From contig JAPXRI010000027.1 in NCBI GenBank assembly GCA_033813635.1, positions 1-38,470 of the forward strand: 38,470 nucleotides of DNA. The letters run 5' to 3'. Positions within the stretch are counted from its first letter, which is position 1; every line of letters begins with the position of its first letter. Under the pieces are notes generated by a model, which worked only from the letters and a program-made list of their open reading frames with translations, ran no database searches and was not told the DNA's origin. The stretch comes from JAPXRI01 sp033813635. Lineage in GTDB: Bacteria > Bacillota > Clostridia > Oscillospirales > QAMX01. The translations under genes were made by a program, and so were the position numbers. This document shows, piece after piece, positions 15,926-23,043 of this stretch.

Positions 15926-16651
15926 CTAGAGCAGCGACGCCGAATCCTTATCGAGATAGAGCGACCAATCCGGATGCATTTTCAGCATTGTCGCCGGTAC
16001 CTCGGGGCAGACGGGGTAATCCATCGTGTCCTTTATCGCTTTGGCCTTAACAGCGCGAGGTACTACGGATATGATGCTCTTGCTCATCATAATGCGGTGG
16101 ACGGACATTGAAATCGCCTGCTTCGGCACATCGTCGACCGTGGCGAACCAGCCCTCGCGGACCTGTTGGCGCTTGCAGGTGTCGTTCAGATTGACCACGA
16201 TATACGGGTCCTCGGTTTTAAAATCAGCGGGGGGATCGTTAAACGCGATGTGTCCGTTTTCACCTATGCCGATAACGCCGATGTCCACCAGGCGGGCAAG
16301 GAGCTTTTCGGAAATATCCTTCAGAGCTTTGCCGATGTCCCCCTCGGCTTCGACGAGGTTGGCTTTATAGAGCGGAACCTTTGAGATAAAGCGTTCCGTT
16401 AAGTATTTGCGGAAGCTCGCGGCATGCGTAACCGGCAGGCCGATGTACTCGTCCAGATGGAACATCTCGACCTTTGACCAGTCGACCTTTTCCTTGATAA
16501 GCGCCTCGAACATCTCGAACTGCGAAGCGCCCGTTGACAAAACAATTCGGGCGTAGTTGTTCGCCGCGATCGCCGCGTTCAGCCTTGCCGCGATATCAGC
16601 CGCGGCGGCTTTTCCGAGCTCGACACTGTTTTCACTGATTGTTAGCTTCAT
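15926..16651 (-). CDS. nagB: Glucosamine-6-phosphate deaminase-like protein
   Basis: 241 residues. NagB catalyses GlcN6P to Fru6P plus ammonia. Family motifs: IVLSTGASQ (phosphate loop, 36-44), FHLDEYIG (64-71, with the general base Asp67) and GIGENGHIAFNDP (128-140, with ring-opening His134). Compared with E. coli NagB, the positions of Asp141 and Glu148 are Asn132 and Asp139, which places this protein in a diverged subfamily; substrate specificity is therefore less sure. The ATG follows AAAGGAG and overlaps the end of the AI-2E-family permease gene by 20 bases, so translation is probably coupled. An isomerase acting on another amino-sugar phosphate is possible. Confidence 0.8.
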   Translation of the reverse strand: MKLTISENSVELGKAAAADIAARLNAAIAANNYARIVLSTGASQFEMFEALIKEKVDWSKVEMFHLDEYIGLPVTHAASFRKYLTERFISKVPLYKANLVEAEGDIGKALKDISEKLLARLVDIGVIGIGENGHIAFNDPPADFKTEDPYIVVNLNDTCKRQQVREGWFATVDDVPKQAISMSVHRIMMSKSIISVVPRAVKAKAIKDTMDYPVCPEVPATMLKMHPDWSLYLDKDSASLL

Positions 16652-17807
16652 TTTTATTCTCCTTTGCTTTTTTGAATATCTTACCCCAGAGTTTTCTTAT
16701 TCGGGGGTAGCCTTTATTATTCATGGATTTGTAGATTACCAGCGGTTCGTCGGACGCGCTTCCGAATCCGCCAGGGCGGTCGATGGAGCGGTACAGATCC
16801 CGGATTTCGACAAACAGGACCCTTACGAGCCCTACCATAGGCACGGCGATGAACATGCCGAAAATCCCCCAAAGCTTGCTGCAGGCGAGAATGGAGAAAA
16901 TAACGGCCAGCGGGTGAACGTCAACGCTTTTAGCCTGCAGGTACGGGGTGATGATATTGCCCTCGAGCTGCTGCGCCACAAGGAAGAATATCAGCACCCA
17001 GAAGGCGAGCGACCAGCCGCCGTCTATCAGCGCCGAAAACGTGGCGAGAACACCGGCGAGGAACGAGCCGAAATAGGGGATAAAGTCAAGGCAAAAGGTG
17101 AGGAACGCCAGCAGCAGGGCGTATTGGAGGCCGAAGCAGAGGAATCCGATCAGACACACGACGAATAAACCGCTCGAGATCAGGATCCTCTGTTTGAGGT
17201 AGCACCATACCAGCTCGTTTAGCTCCTTGGCGATCCGGTTTATCCTGATTCTCCCGTTGTCCGGGAACAGGCTTTCAAAGGCTTTGTACAGCTTTCTGCC
17301 GTCGAGCATAAGGTAGAATACGACGATGAAAAAGACAATCCAGTCGACGACCTTCAGCGAAGTCTCGATTAATAGGGTCCCGAGCTTGGTGGCGAGCGAC
17401 GCGATCAGATCGTCTGAATTTTCGGTGATCCGATAGATCAGATTGACGATGCTGTCCGGCATGCCCAGCGCCGAGAGATGGTTCCCGAAATTCGTGATGA
17501 GGTCGGTCGCCGCTTTCGTGTACTCGTTGATGTTTTTTATAACCGACATCGCCTGATTGTAGAGCATCGGGACGAGCATAGCCAGCAGAGCGAACAGCAC
17601 CGCCAGCGCGATGATAAAGACAATGGTGGTGGCGAGCAGCCGCCCCTTTTGCTTCATCGCCTTCTGGAGGTAGTCGACGGCCGGGGTGAGGATAAACGCG
17701 ATAAAAGCCGAAACAAGAAAAAGCAGCACTATATCGCTGAAATACCAGGTGAGCAGGACCAGCACGATCAACAGAACCGATATTATCCAAATTTTCGTGT
17801 TTGTCAA
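16632..17807 (-). CDS. AI-2E family transporter (UPF0118 permease)
   Basis: Integral membrane protein of 391 residues with about seven or eight TM segments: a pair at 5-40, one near 60-85, a soluble helical region, then a cluster in the C-terminal half. The family hallmark FLTFCLDFIPYFGSFLAG is present, followed by the long amphipathic helix and PYLQAKSVDVHPLAVIFS. Members include TqsA (autoinducer-2 export) and Na+/H+ or small-molecule exporters, so the cargo is not known. The start is TTG, with GGAGATGA seven bases upstream; no better ATG exists nearby. It sits in the middle of the minus-strand operon, 33 bases after the DUF3006 gene. Confidence 0.85.
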   Translation of the reverse strand: MTNTKIWIISVLLIVLVLLTWYFSDIVLLFLVSAFIAFILTPAVDYLQKAMKQKGRLLATTIVFIIALAVLFALLAMLVPMLYNQAMSVIKNINEYTKAATDLITNFGNHLSALGMPDSIVNLIYRITENSDDLIASLATKLGTLLIETSLKVVDWIVFFIVVFYLMLDGRKLYKAFESLFPDNGRIRINRIAKELNELVWCYLKQRILISSGLFVVCLIGFLCFGLQYALLLAFLTFCLDFIPYFGSFLAGVLATFSALIDGGWSLAFWVLIFFLVAQQLEGNIITPYLQAKSVDVHPLAVIFSILACSKLWGIFGMFIAVPMVGLVRVLFVEIRDLYRSIDRPGGFGSASDEPLVIYKSMNNKGYPRIRKLWGKIFKKAKENKNEANNQ

Positions 17808-17840
17808 GAATTAATCATCTCCGAATCGGTAAATAACGCC

Positions 17841-18056
17841 CTACTCTTTCTTTTTTAGCCTTTCAAACAGCGCTTTTATTTTCTCGGCGCGCGCACCGTC
17901 GTCTTTTTTTAGAGTATAGCCGTTTTCCGTCGGTTTTAAAACACTGCCCTCGCGGGCGCCCGCAGGTAGCTCAGAAAGCGGAATACTTAGCATCGCGTTG
18001 TTCTCAGAGTCTTCCACAACGGCAAAGCCGTTTTCAAACCTGTCAATAATAAGCAT
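17841..18056 (-). CDS. DUF3006 domain protein
   Basis: A 71-residue small protein starting MLIIDRFENGFAVVED, the characteristic opening of DUF3006: a short beta-barrel-like sequence followed by a charged helix (GARAEKIKALFERLKKK). GGGTGA precedes the ATG. It starts 13 bases after the MBL-fold gene; DUF3006 genes are commonly paired with ComEC-like MBL proteins, which agrees with this neighbourhood. The biochemical role is not known. Confidence 0.85.
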   Translation of the reverse strand: MLIIDRFENGFAVVEDSENNAMLSIPLSELPAGAREGSVLKPTENGYTLKKDDGARAEKIKALFERLKKKE

Positions 18057-18069
18057 TTAATCACCCGTT

Positions 18070-18999
18070 TTATCCGTTAAAACCCGGAATCACCACCAGC
18101 GTCTCTCCGTTTGTGGTAATCGCGATCGTACCCTGGGTGTCCGTCCTGTAAACGGTTATGCCGAGCCGCTTAAGACGCGTCAGGACGGTTGCGTGGGGGT
18201 GCCCGTATGAGTTATCTGCGCCGCAGGAGATTACGGCGGCGCCGGGATTTACGGCTTTGAGGTAGCTCTCGGTCGAGGAACTGTCGGAGCCGTGGTGCCC
18301 TATCTTCAGCACATCCGCCGCGAGGTGATACACGGCGGAGAGCTGCTCAAGCTCGCTTTTTTTTTCCGCATCGCCGGTTAGAATGATCGAGCGGCTCCCG
18401 TAGCGGAGCTTTAAAACGATTGAATAATCGTTTGTCTCATCGTAATCGTTCGTGTTGGGGCCGAGGCACATCACGGAGAGCTCGGAGCCTTCGCCGCCTA
18501 CGAGGTATTCGCCGCCTGCGGGGACGGTAATTTCAAGCTCCTTTTCATCGATGGCCTCCAGAAGGTTGGCAAAAGCCTGGGTGGCCGCCGTGACGTCCGG
18601 CATGAAAACCTCGCCGACGGGGTAGGCGCCGATTACGTCGTCCAGGGCGCCGATATGGTCCTCGTGGGGGTGGGTTGCCACAAGGTAGTCGATTTTATCC
18701 GTCCCGCGTAGGTCCAGAAAATCGAGGACCTGTTTCGCGTTTGAGCCGGGACCGCCGTCAATCAGCATGTTTTCGCCGTTGGGGAGCTCGGCGAGAATCG
18801 CATCGCCCTGGCCGCAGTCGATAAAAAAGACGGAAAGGAGCCTGCCGCCGGACACATCGGAGGTAGTCGGGAACCCGGAGGACGGCTGCGCCGAGGTGTC
18901 CGCGCCGATTTCCCAAGGGCCGCCTATTACGCACGCGTTTAATGCAAAAACCAGCGTTAACGCTGCTAAAAGCAGAATAAACGGACGGTATTTCCGCAT
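18070..18999 (-). CDS. ComEC-like metallo-beta-lactamase-fold lipoprotein
   Basis: 309 residues. An N-terminal hydrophobic segment ends in LNAC (Cys23), a plausible lipobox, so it is likely anchored outside the membrane. The MBL metal motif is THPHEDHIG (His110, His112, Asp114, His115), followed by ILTGDAEKKSE and IGHHGSDSSS, the pattern shared with the C-terminal domain of the DNA uptake channel ComEC. Known relatives are stand-alone secreted nucleases or phosphodiesterases. The ATG follows GGGAGCAG. It is the first gene behind the consensus promoter at 19050-19078. Nuclease activity is inferred from the ComEC link and is not shown here. Confidence 0.87.
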   Translation of the reverse strand: MRKYRPFILLLAALTLVFALNACVIGGPWEIGADTSAQPSSGFPTTSDVSGGRLLSVFFIDCGQGDAILAELPNGENMLIDGGPGSNAKQVLDFLDLRGTDKIDYLVATHPHEDHIGALDDVIGAYPVGEVFMPDVTAATQAFANLLEAIDEKELEITVPAGGEYLVGGEGSELSVMCLGPNTNDYDETNDYSIVLKLRYGSRSIILTGDAEKKSELEQLSAVYHLAADVLKIGHHGSDSSSTESYLKAVNPGAAVISCGADNSYGHPHATVLTRLKRLGITVYRTDTQGTIAITTNGETLVVIPGFNG

Positions 19000-19049
19000 A
19001 TATCAACTGCTCCCGGTTTTCAAAATAACATAATTTGCATAATAAGTAT

Positions 19050-19078
19050 ATTATATCCTTATTTGGAAACCGTGTCAA
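19050..19078 (-). promoter_or_regulatory. Perfect consensus promoter of the minus-strand operon
   Basis: TTGACA (19073-19078), 17 bases, TATAAT (19050-19055) on the minus strand. It drives the MBL, DUF3006, AI-2E, NagB-like and NYN genes. Its -35 lies 36 bases from that of the divergent DnaD-gene promoter. Confidence 0.9.
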
Positions 19079-19113
19079 TTATATTTGGGAATTATCGCGC
19101 CAAAAGGAAAATA

Positions 19114-19143
19114 TTGCGGTCACTGCCGGATGTATGGTATAAT
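19114..19143 (+). promoter_or_regulatory. Promoter of the DnaD/DnaC-like pair
   Basis: TTGCGG (19114-19119), an 18-base spacer and TATAAT (19138-19143), 35 bases before the start codon at 19178. Confidence 0.75.
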
Positions 19144-19177
19144 AACTAATACAGTACTTTCAGAGGGGGCGTGCGGT

Positions 19178-20185
19178 ATGGCGCTGTCGATTGCCGGAAT
19201 GCCGGAACAAAAGAACATCATCCTGCCGGAGCGCACCGTTTTAAAGCTTCTCGACGCAAAAAAACCGAATTCGGCCCGCCTCTATCTCTATCTCTGCCTG
19301 AAGGGCTGCAGGCAGACAAAACAGGAGCTCTGCGCGGGGCTGGGGCTTACGGAAAAAGAGCTCGCGGACTCGGAAAAGGAACTTGCGGAGTTCGGTCTGA
19401 TCTGCGAGGAAGAGGACAGGTGCGTTGAAGAGGCGCAGAAGCATTCGACCGAGAGCGAGCAGAAGTTCCGCAACAGCGCCCCGGTCTACTCGAGAGAGGA
19501 AATCGTCAAGCTGAAAAACGAGGACAGGGCGTTCGCTCAGATCGTGAAGGAAGCGTCGGAGGTCATCCGGCCGCTGCTTACAGAGAGCGAACTCCGGGAG
19601 CTGATGACGATATACAGCTATTTCGGAATGCCCGCCGACTGCCTGATCATGCTGATGCATTTCACCGCCGCGAGGACGGCGAGACAGAGCGAGGGGACGA
19701 GACGGCCTTCCCTTCTCACGATAAAAAAAGAGGCGTTCCGTTGGCTTGACAACGGGATTACCACGGCCGAGCGGGCGGACGCGTTTATCAAGAAGGAAAA
19801 CCGGATCATGGATACAGTGGAGAGCATGGTAAAATCCGCGGGGCTCGGTGTCTGCACAAACGACGACTTGCGCCTGCTGAGGAGCTGGGCCGAGCTCGGC
19901 TTCGGCGCCGAGGCCGTGAAAATCGCGGCCGAGATATCGAAAGCAAGGCTCGGCGAAATCAAGCTTCTATACATGGGCAGGATCATAAAGAACTGGAAAA
20001 ACGAGAACCTGACGGACTCGAAAGAGATTCTGAGAGTCGAAAAGCAGCGCCAGACTGACAGGGAGAAGGCGCTGACCGAAAAGGCGAGGAAACAGACAGG
20101 GAAGAAGCAGATATCCGAATCCGGCAAGAAGCTGTCGGCCAGGGAGCTTGAGACGCTTAAGGTTTTCGAGCAAAACGACGGTTAA
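19178..20185 (+). CDS. DnaD-domain replication initiation protein
   Basis: 335 residues from the ATG at 19178 (AGAGGGGGC upstream). An N-terminal winged-helix-like region (10-80), a low-complexity charged linker, a first DnaD-type helical domain (about 108-195) and a second one (about 205-285) that carries the YxxxIxxxW signature as YMGRIIKNW (265-273). The C-terminal 50 residues are very basic and could bind DNA. In Bacillus the related DnaD and DnaB proteins help load the replicative helicase. The next gene is a DnaC-like ATPase 15 bases downstream, the usual clostridial arrangement. A phage origin protein would look similar, but no phage genes are nearby. Confidence 0.87.
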   Translation: MALSIAGMPEQKNIILPERTVLKLLDAKKPNSARLYLYLCLKGCRQTKQELCAGLGLTEKELADSEKELAEFGLICEEEDRCVEEAQKHSTESEQKFRNSAPVYSREEIVKLKNEDRAFAQIVKEASEVIRPLLTESELRELMTIYSYFGMPADCLIMLMHFTAARTARQSEGTRRPSLLTIKKEAFRWLDNGITTAERADAFIKKENRIMDTVESMVKSAGLGVCTNDDLRLLRSWAELGFGAEAVKIAAEISKARLGEIKLLYMGRIIKNWKNENLTDSKEILRVEKQRQTDREKALTEKARKQTGKKQISESGKKLSARELETLKVFEQNDG

Positions 20186-20200
20186 GGAGGGAAGCGCTAA

Positions 20201-21160
20201 GTGAATATCGACGGCAAGGTTTTTAAACGGGCCGAGGAGAGGTACGTAAGGGAAAAGCACGCCCGCGAGCTCGACAGAGCGAGAAGGCTCGACGAGACGA
20301 TGCGCAAAATACCGAGAATAGCCGAAATCGACGGGGAGCTCAAACGGCTCGGTATGAAAATCGTCGAGGTCTACTTCGACGGGGCGGATGTCGAGGCGAG
20401 GATTGACGCGATAAAGCGGAGCTCGAACCGGCTGGTTGCCGAACGCAGGCAGCTTCTCGTTAAAAACGGTTATCCGGAGGACTGGTTCGACGATAAAAAC
20501 TTATGTCCTGTATGCGGGGATACGGGCTATGTCAACTCGCACGCCTGCGCGTGCCTGCTAAGCGTCTATAAAAAGGAGCAGGAGATCGAGCTTGCAGACC
20601 TTTTCAATCTGGCGCCCGGCGGATTGGATATCGATTTGAACGCATATTCCGATGCGGCCGACGACAAGCTCGGCATGTCGCCGAGGACATACGTTAAGAA
20701 CGTCGTCACTCTGGTGAAGACCTTCGCGCAAAAGCTCGGAAACGGCGGGCAGAACCTCTTTCTGAGGGGGGACGGCCGGGCAGATAAGCTCCCGTTTGCC
20801 GCTCATATCGCGAAAAGCGCGATTGACAAGGGCCTTTTTACCGTCTACACTCCGGCGTTTTCGTTTTTCAGGACGCTTGAGGACGAGCGGTTCGGCAGGG
20901 ACGAGGAGGCGAGATCGGAGACCGAGCGTTTCTATAAATGCGACCTTCTGATCATTGACGAGCTCGGCACCGAGCAGACGACGGCCTACGCCGCGGCGGT
21001 GCTGCTCAACATCATCAGCAAACGGTTCGCGGATAAAAAGTTGACGGTAATCACGTCGGACATCAGCGTGGACGATATCGCGGTCCGCTACAGCCCTCAG
21101 ACGGCGTTCCGCATAGGAGAAAGCTATACCAACGTCTTCATACCGAGAGCAGGGGCATAA
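20201..21160 (+). CDS. DnaC/DnaI-like helicase loader with degenerate Walker A
   Basis: 319 residues. N-terminal coiled region (1-95), a four-cysteine zinc site LCPVCGDTGY...ACAC (Cys102, 105, 116, 118), then an AAA+ domain. Walker B is intact, CDLLIIDELGTE (247-258). The Walker A position, NLFLRGDGRADKLPFA (185-200), keeps only the lysine of GxxGxGKT; the last Gly is Asp and the Thr is Leu, so ATP binding is doubtful. The C-terminal arginine-finger area also departs from typical loaders. GTG start with AAGGAGGG 9 bases upstream, overlapping the stop of the DnaD gene. Probably a helicase loader that still recruits DnaB; loss of ATPase activity is inferred. Confidence 0.82.
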   Translation: MNIDGKVFKRAEERYVREKHARELDRARRLDETMRKIPRIAEIDGELKRLGMKIVEVYFDGADVEARIDAIKRSSNRLVAERRQLLVKNGYPEDWFDDKNLCPVCGDTGYVNSHACACLLSVYKKEQEIELADLFNLAPGGLDIDLNAYSDAADDKLGMSPRTYVKNVVTLVKTFAQKLGNGGQNLFLRGDGRADKLPFAAHIAKSAIDKGLFTVYTPAFSFFRTLEDERFGRDEEARSETERFYKCDLLIIDELGTEQTTAYAAAVLLNIISKRFADKKLTVITSDISVDDIAVRYSPQTAFRIGESYTNVFIPRAGA

Positions 21161-21174
21161 GATAAGTCAAAAAC

Positions 21175-21206
21175 AAAAAGAGACTCCAAAAGGAATCTCT
21201 TTTTTC
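21175..21206. terminator. Bidirectional terminator
   Basis: AAAAAGAGA-C-TCC pairs with GGA-A-TCTCTTTTTT around AAAA (one mismatch), with A and T runs outside. It lies between the convergent DnaC-like gene and the ABC exporter gene. Confidence 0.82.
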
Positions 21207-21212
21207 ATTTTT

Positions 21213-23024
21213 TTAAGCACCGGTTTTCATCAGGGAGAGCTCGTAGAGCTCGGCGTAGCGCCCGCCCAGGCTTACAAGCTCGCTGTGGGTTCCGCGCTCG
21301 ATAATCTCGCCGTGGCTTAAAACGAAAATCTGGTCGCAGTTTACGATTGTCGACAGCCTGTGGGCGATCGTAATCGTCGTGCGCTCGGCCGACACCGCGC
21401 GCATCGCCCTGGAGAGCGCCGCCTCCGTCTCGGTGTCTATGTTCGCCGTAGCCTCGTCGAGCACGAGCACCGATGGCTTCGCGGCTACCGCGCGGGCGAA
21501 GGCGATCAGCTGGCGCTGACCGGCGGAGAACTCGGAGCCGCGCTCGGAAACATGGGACTCATATTTATCGGGCAGGCTTTCCACAAACGAGTCGGCGCTC
21601 ACCGTGCGCACCGCTTTTTTTATGTCGAGGTTGCTGATGCTGTTGTCGTTGAGGCGGATGTTGTAGTTGATGTCGCCGGTAAACAGGAAAACATCCTGTT
21701 GGACGACCGATATGCAGCGCCTTAAGTCGGTCAGCCTGAAATTTTTAATATTGACGCCGTCCAGCAGGATCTCGCCCTTCTGAATGTCGTAAAAGCGGGC
21801 GAGCAGTGATATAATCGTGGATTTGCCGGAGCCGGTGGAGCCGACGAACGCGACGCTCTGCCCGGACTTGATTTCGAAGCTGACGTCCTTCAGGACCCAG
21901 TCGTCGCCGTTATACGCAAACCACACGTTTTTAAACTCGATATGCCCGGAGAACGATTTTAACGGCTCGCCCTTGTCCAGATCCTCCAGCGTCGATTTCC
22001 GATCGATGATGTCGTAGATCCTGTCCGCGGAGATGAGCGCGGACTGAATCGATGTGAACTGGTCGGCGAGGTTGGAAATCGGGTTGAAAAACTGCTTTAT
22101 ATACTGCGCGAACGCGTACAAAACGCCTATGTCCAGCGCGCCTTTGACGACGTTGGAGGAGAACGCCGATAACAGGATTGCGACGGCGATGTCCGCGATG
22201 GCGGTGAGCAGCGGGTTTGAAAGACTGTTCAGCGTAACCTCGATAATGCCGTAGCGGTAATAGTCCTTGCCGAGCCGGAAAAACTCGTCGTTTTTAACCT
22301 TTTCGCGGCAGTAAATCTGCACCATTTTCATACCGGTGATGTTCTCGGCCAGAAAACCGTTGAGTTTGGAGAGCTGGGCCTTCAGCTTTATGTAGTTGCG
22401 CCGGGCGAGGGAGCGGTACAGAATGGTAAGCGCCGTGATCACGGGGACGGTGATGAAGCACCAGAGCGCGAGCTTATAGTCCAGGATAAGCATGGCGCCC
22501 ATAATCTCGGCAATCTGAAGCATATCCTTTATGAACTGGATGATGATGCTTGAGAAGAGATCGCTTAAGGACTCGATATCGCTGTTTACGCGGGTCAAAA
22601 GGCTTCCGGAGGAGTTATTGTCGAAAAAGCTCATGTTCATATTCTGAATATGGGCGAAGAGCTGCGTTCTCAGACGGTGCATGATGCGCTGGCCGAGGGA
22701 CGCGAGAGTCAGCGCCTGGGCGTAGTCGCAGACGACGCCGGTGAACACCACGATAAAATAGACCCAGGCGAGATTGCCGATTTTATGCAGGTCGTTTAAG
22801 CCGACATCCAGGTTTTCGTCGATGACGAGCTTTAGGATATAAGGCTTAACGATGGTGACAAGGCTCGTGACGGCCGCGAGAAAAAGCGCCAGCGCAGTGA
22901 GCACCTTGTGAAACCCGAAATTCTTGATAAGCCGCCAAAGCGTTTTTCGCTTCTTTTTATTGATATACTCGGCCATCCTCCCTTCCGGGACGGCGGGCGA
23001 GCTGGCTGCAACCTTTTTTTTCAT
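21213..23024 (-). CDS. ABC exporter half-transporter B (heterodimeric, canonical catalytic Glu)
   Basis: 603 residues from the ATG at 23024 (AAAGGTGGG upstream): six-TM domain (about 30-330) fused to an ABC ATPase domain. Walker A GSTGSGKST (395-403), Walker B with catalytic Glu LVLDE (520-524), and the switch His in AHRLST. The signature is FSAGQ (499-503), not LSGGQ. Its partner upstream has the complementary pattern, as in TM287/TM288: the site formed by this Walker A and the partner LSGGQ is the active one. It starts 19 bases after the partner gene. Substrate unknown; multidrug or lipid export are both possible for this family. Confidence 0.93.
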   Translation of the reverse strand: MKKKVAASSPAVPEGRMAEYINKKKRKTLWRLIKNFGFHKVLTALALFLAAVTSLVTIVKPYILKLVIDENLDVGLNDLHKIGNLAWVYFIVVFTGVVCDYAQALTLASLGQRIMHRLRTQLFAHIQNMNMSFFDNNSSGSLLTRVNSDIESLSDLFSSIIIQFIKDMLQIAEIMGAMLILDYKLALWCFITVPVITALTILYRSLARRNYIKLKAQLSKLNGFLAENITGMKMVQIYCREKVKNDEFFRLGKDYYRYGIIEVTLNSLSNPLLTAIADIAVAILLSAFSSNVVKGALDIGVLYAFAQYIKQFFNPISNLADQFTSIQSALISADRIYDIIDRKSTLEDLDKGEPLKSFSGHIEFKNVWFAYNGDDWVLKDVSFEIKSGQSVAFVGSTGSGKSTIISLLARFYDIQKGEILLDGVNIKNFRLTDLRRCISVVQQDVFLFTGDINYNIRLNDNSISNLDIKKAVRTVSADSFVESLPDKYESHVSERGSEFSAGQRQLIAFARAVAAKPSVLVLDEATANIDTETEAALSRAMRAVSAERTTITIAHRLSTIVNCDQIFVLSHGEIIERGTHSELVSLGGRYAELYELSLMKTGA

Positions 23025-23043
23025 CTGTAACCCACCTTTCATT

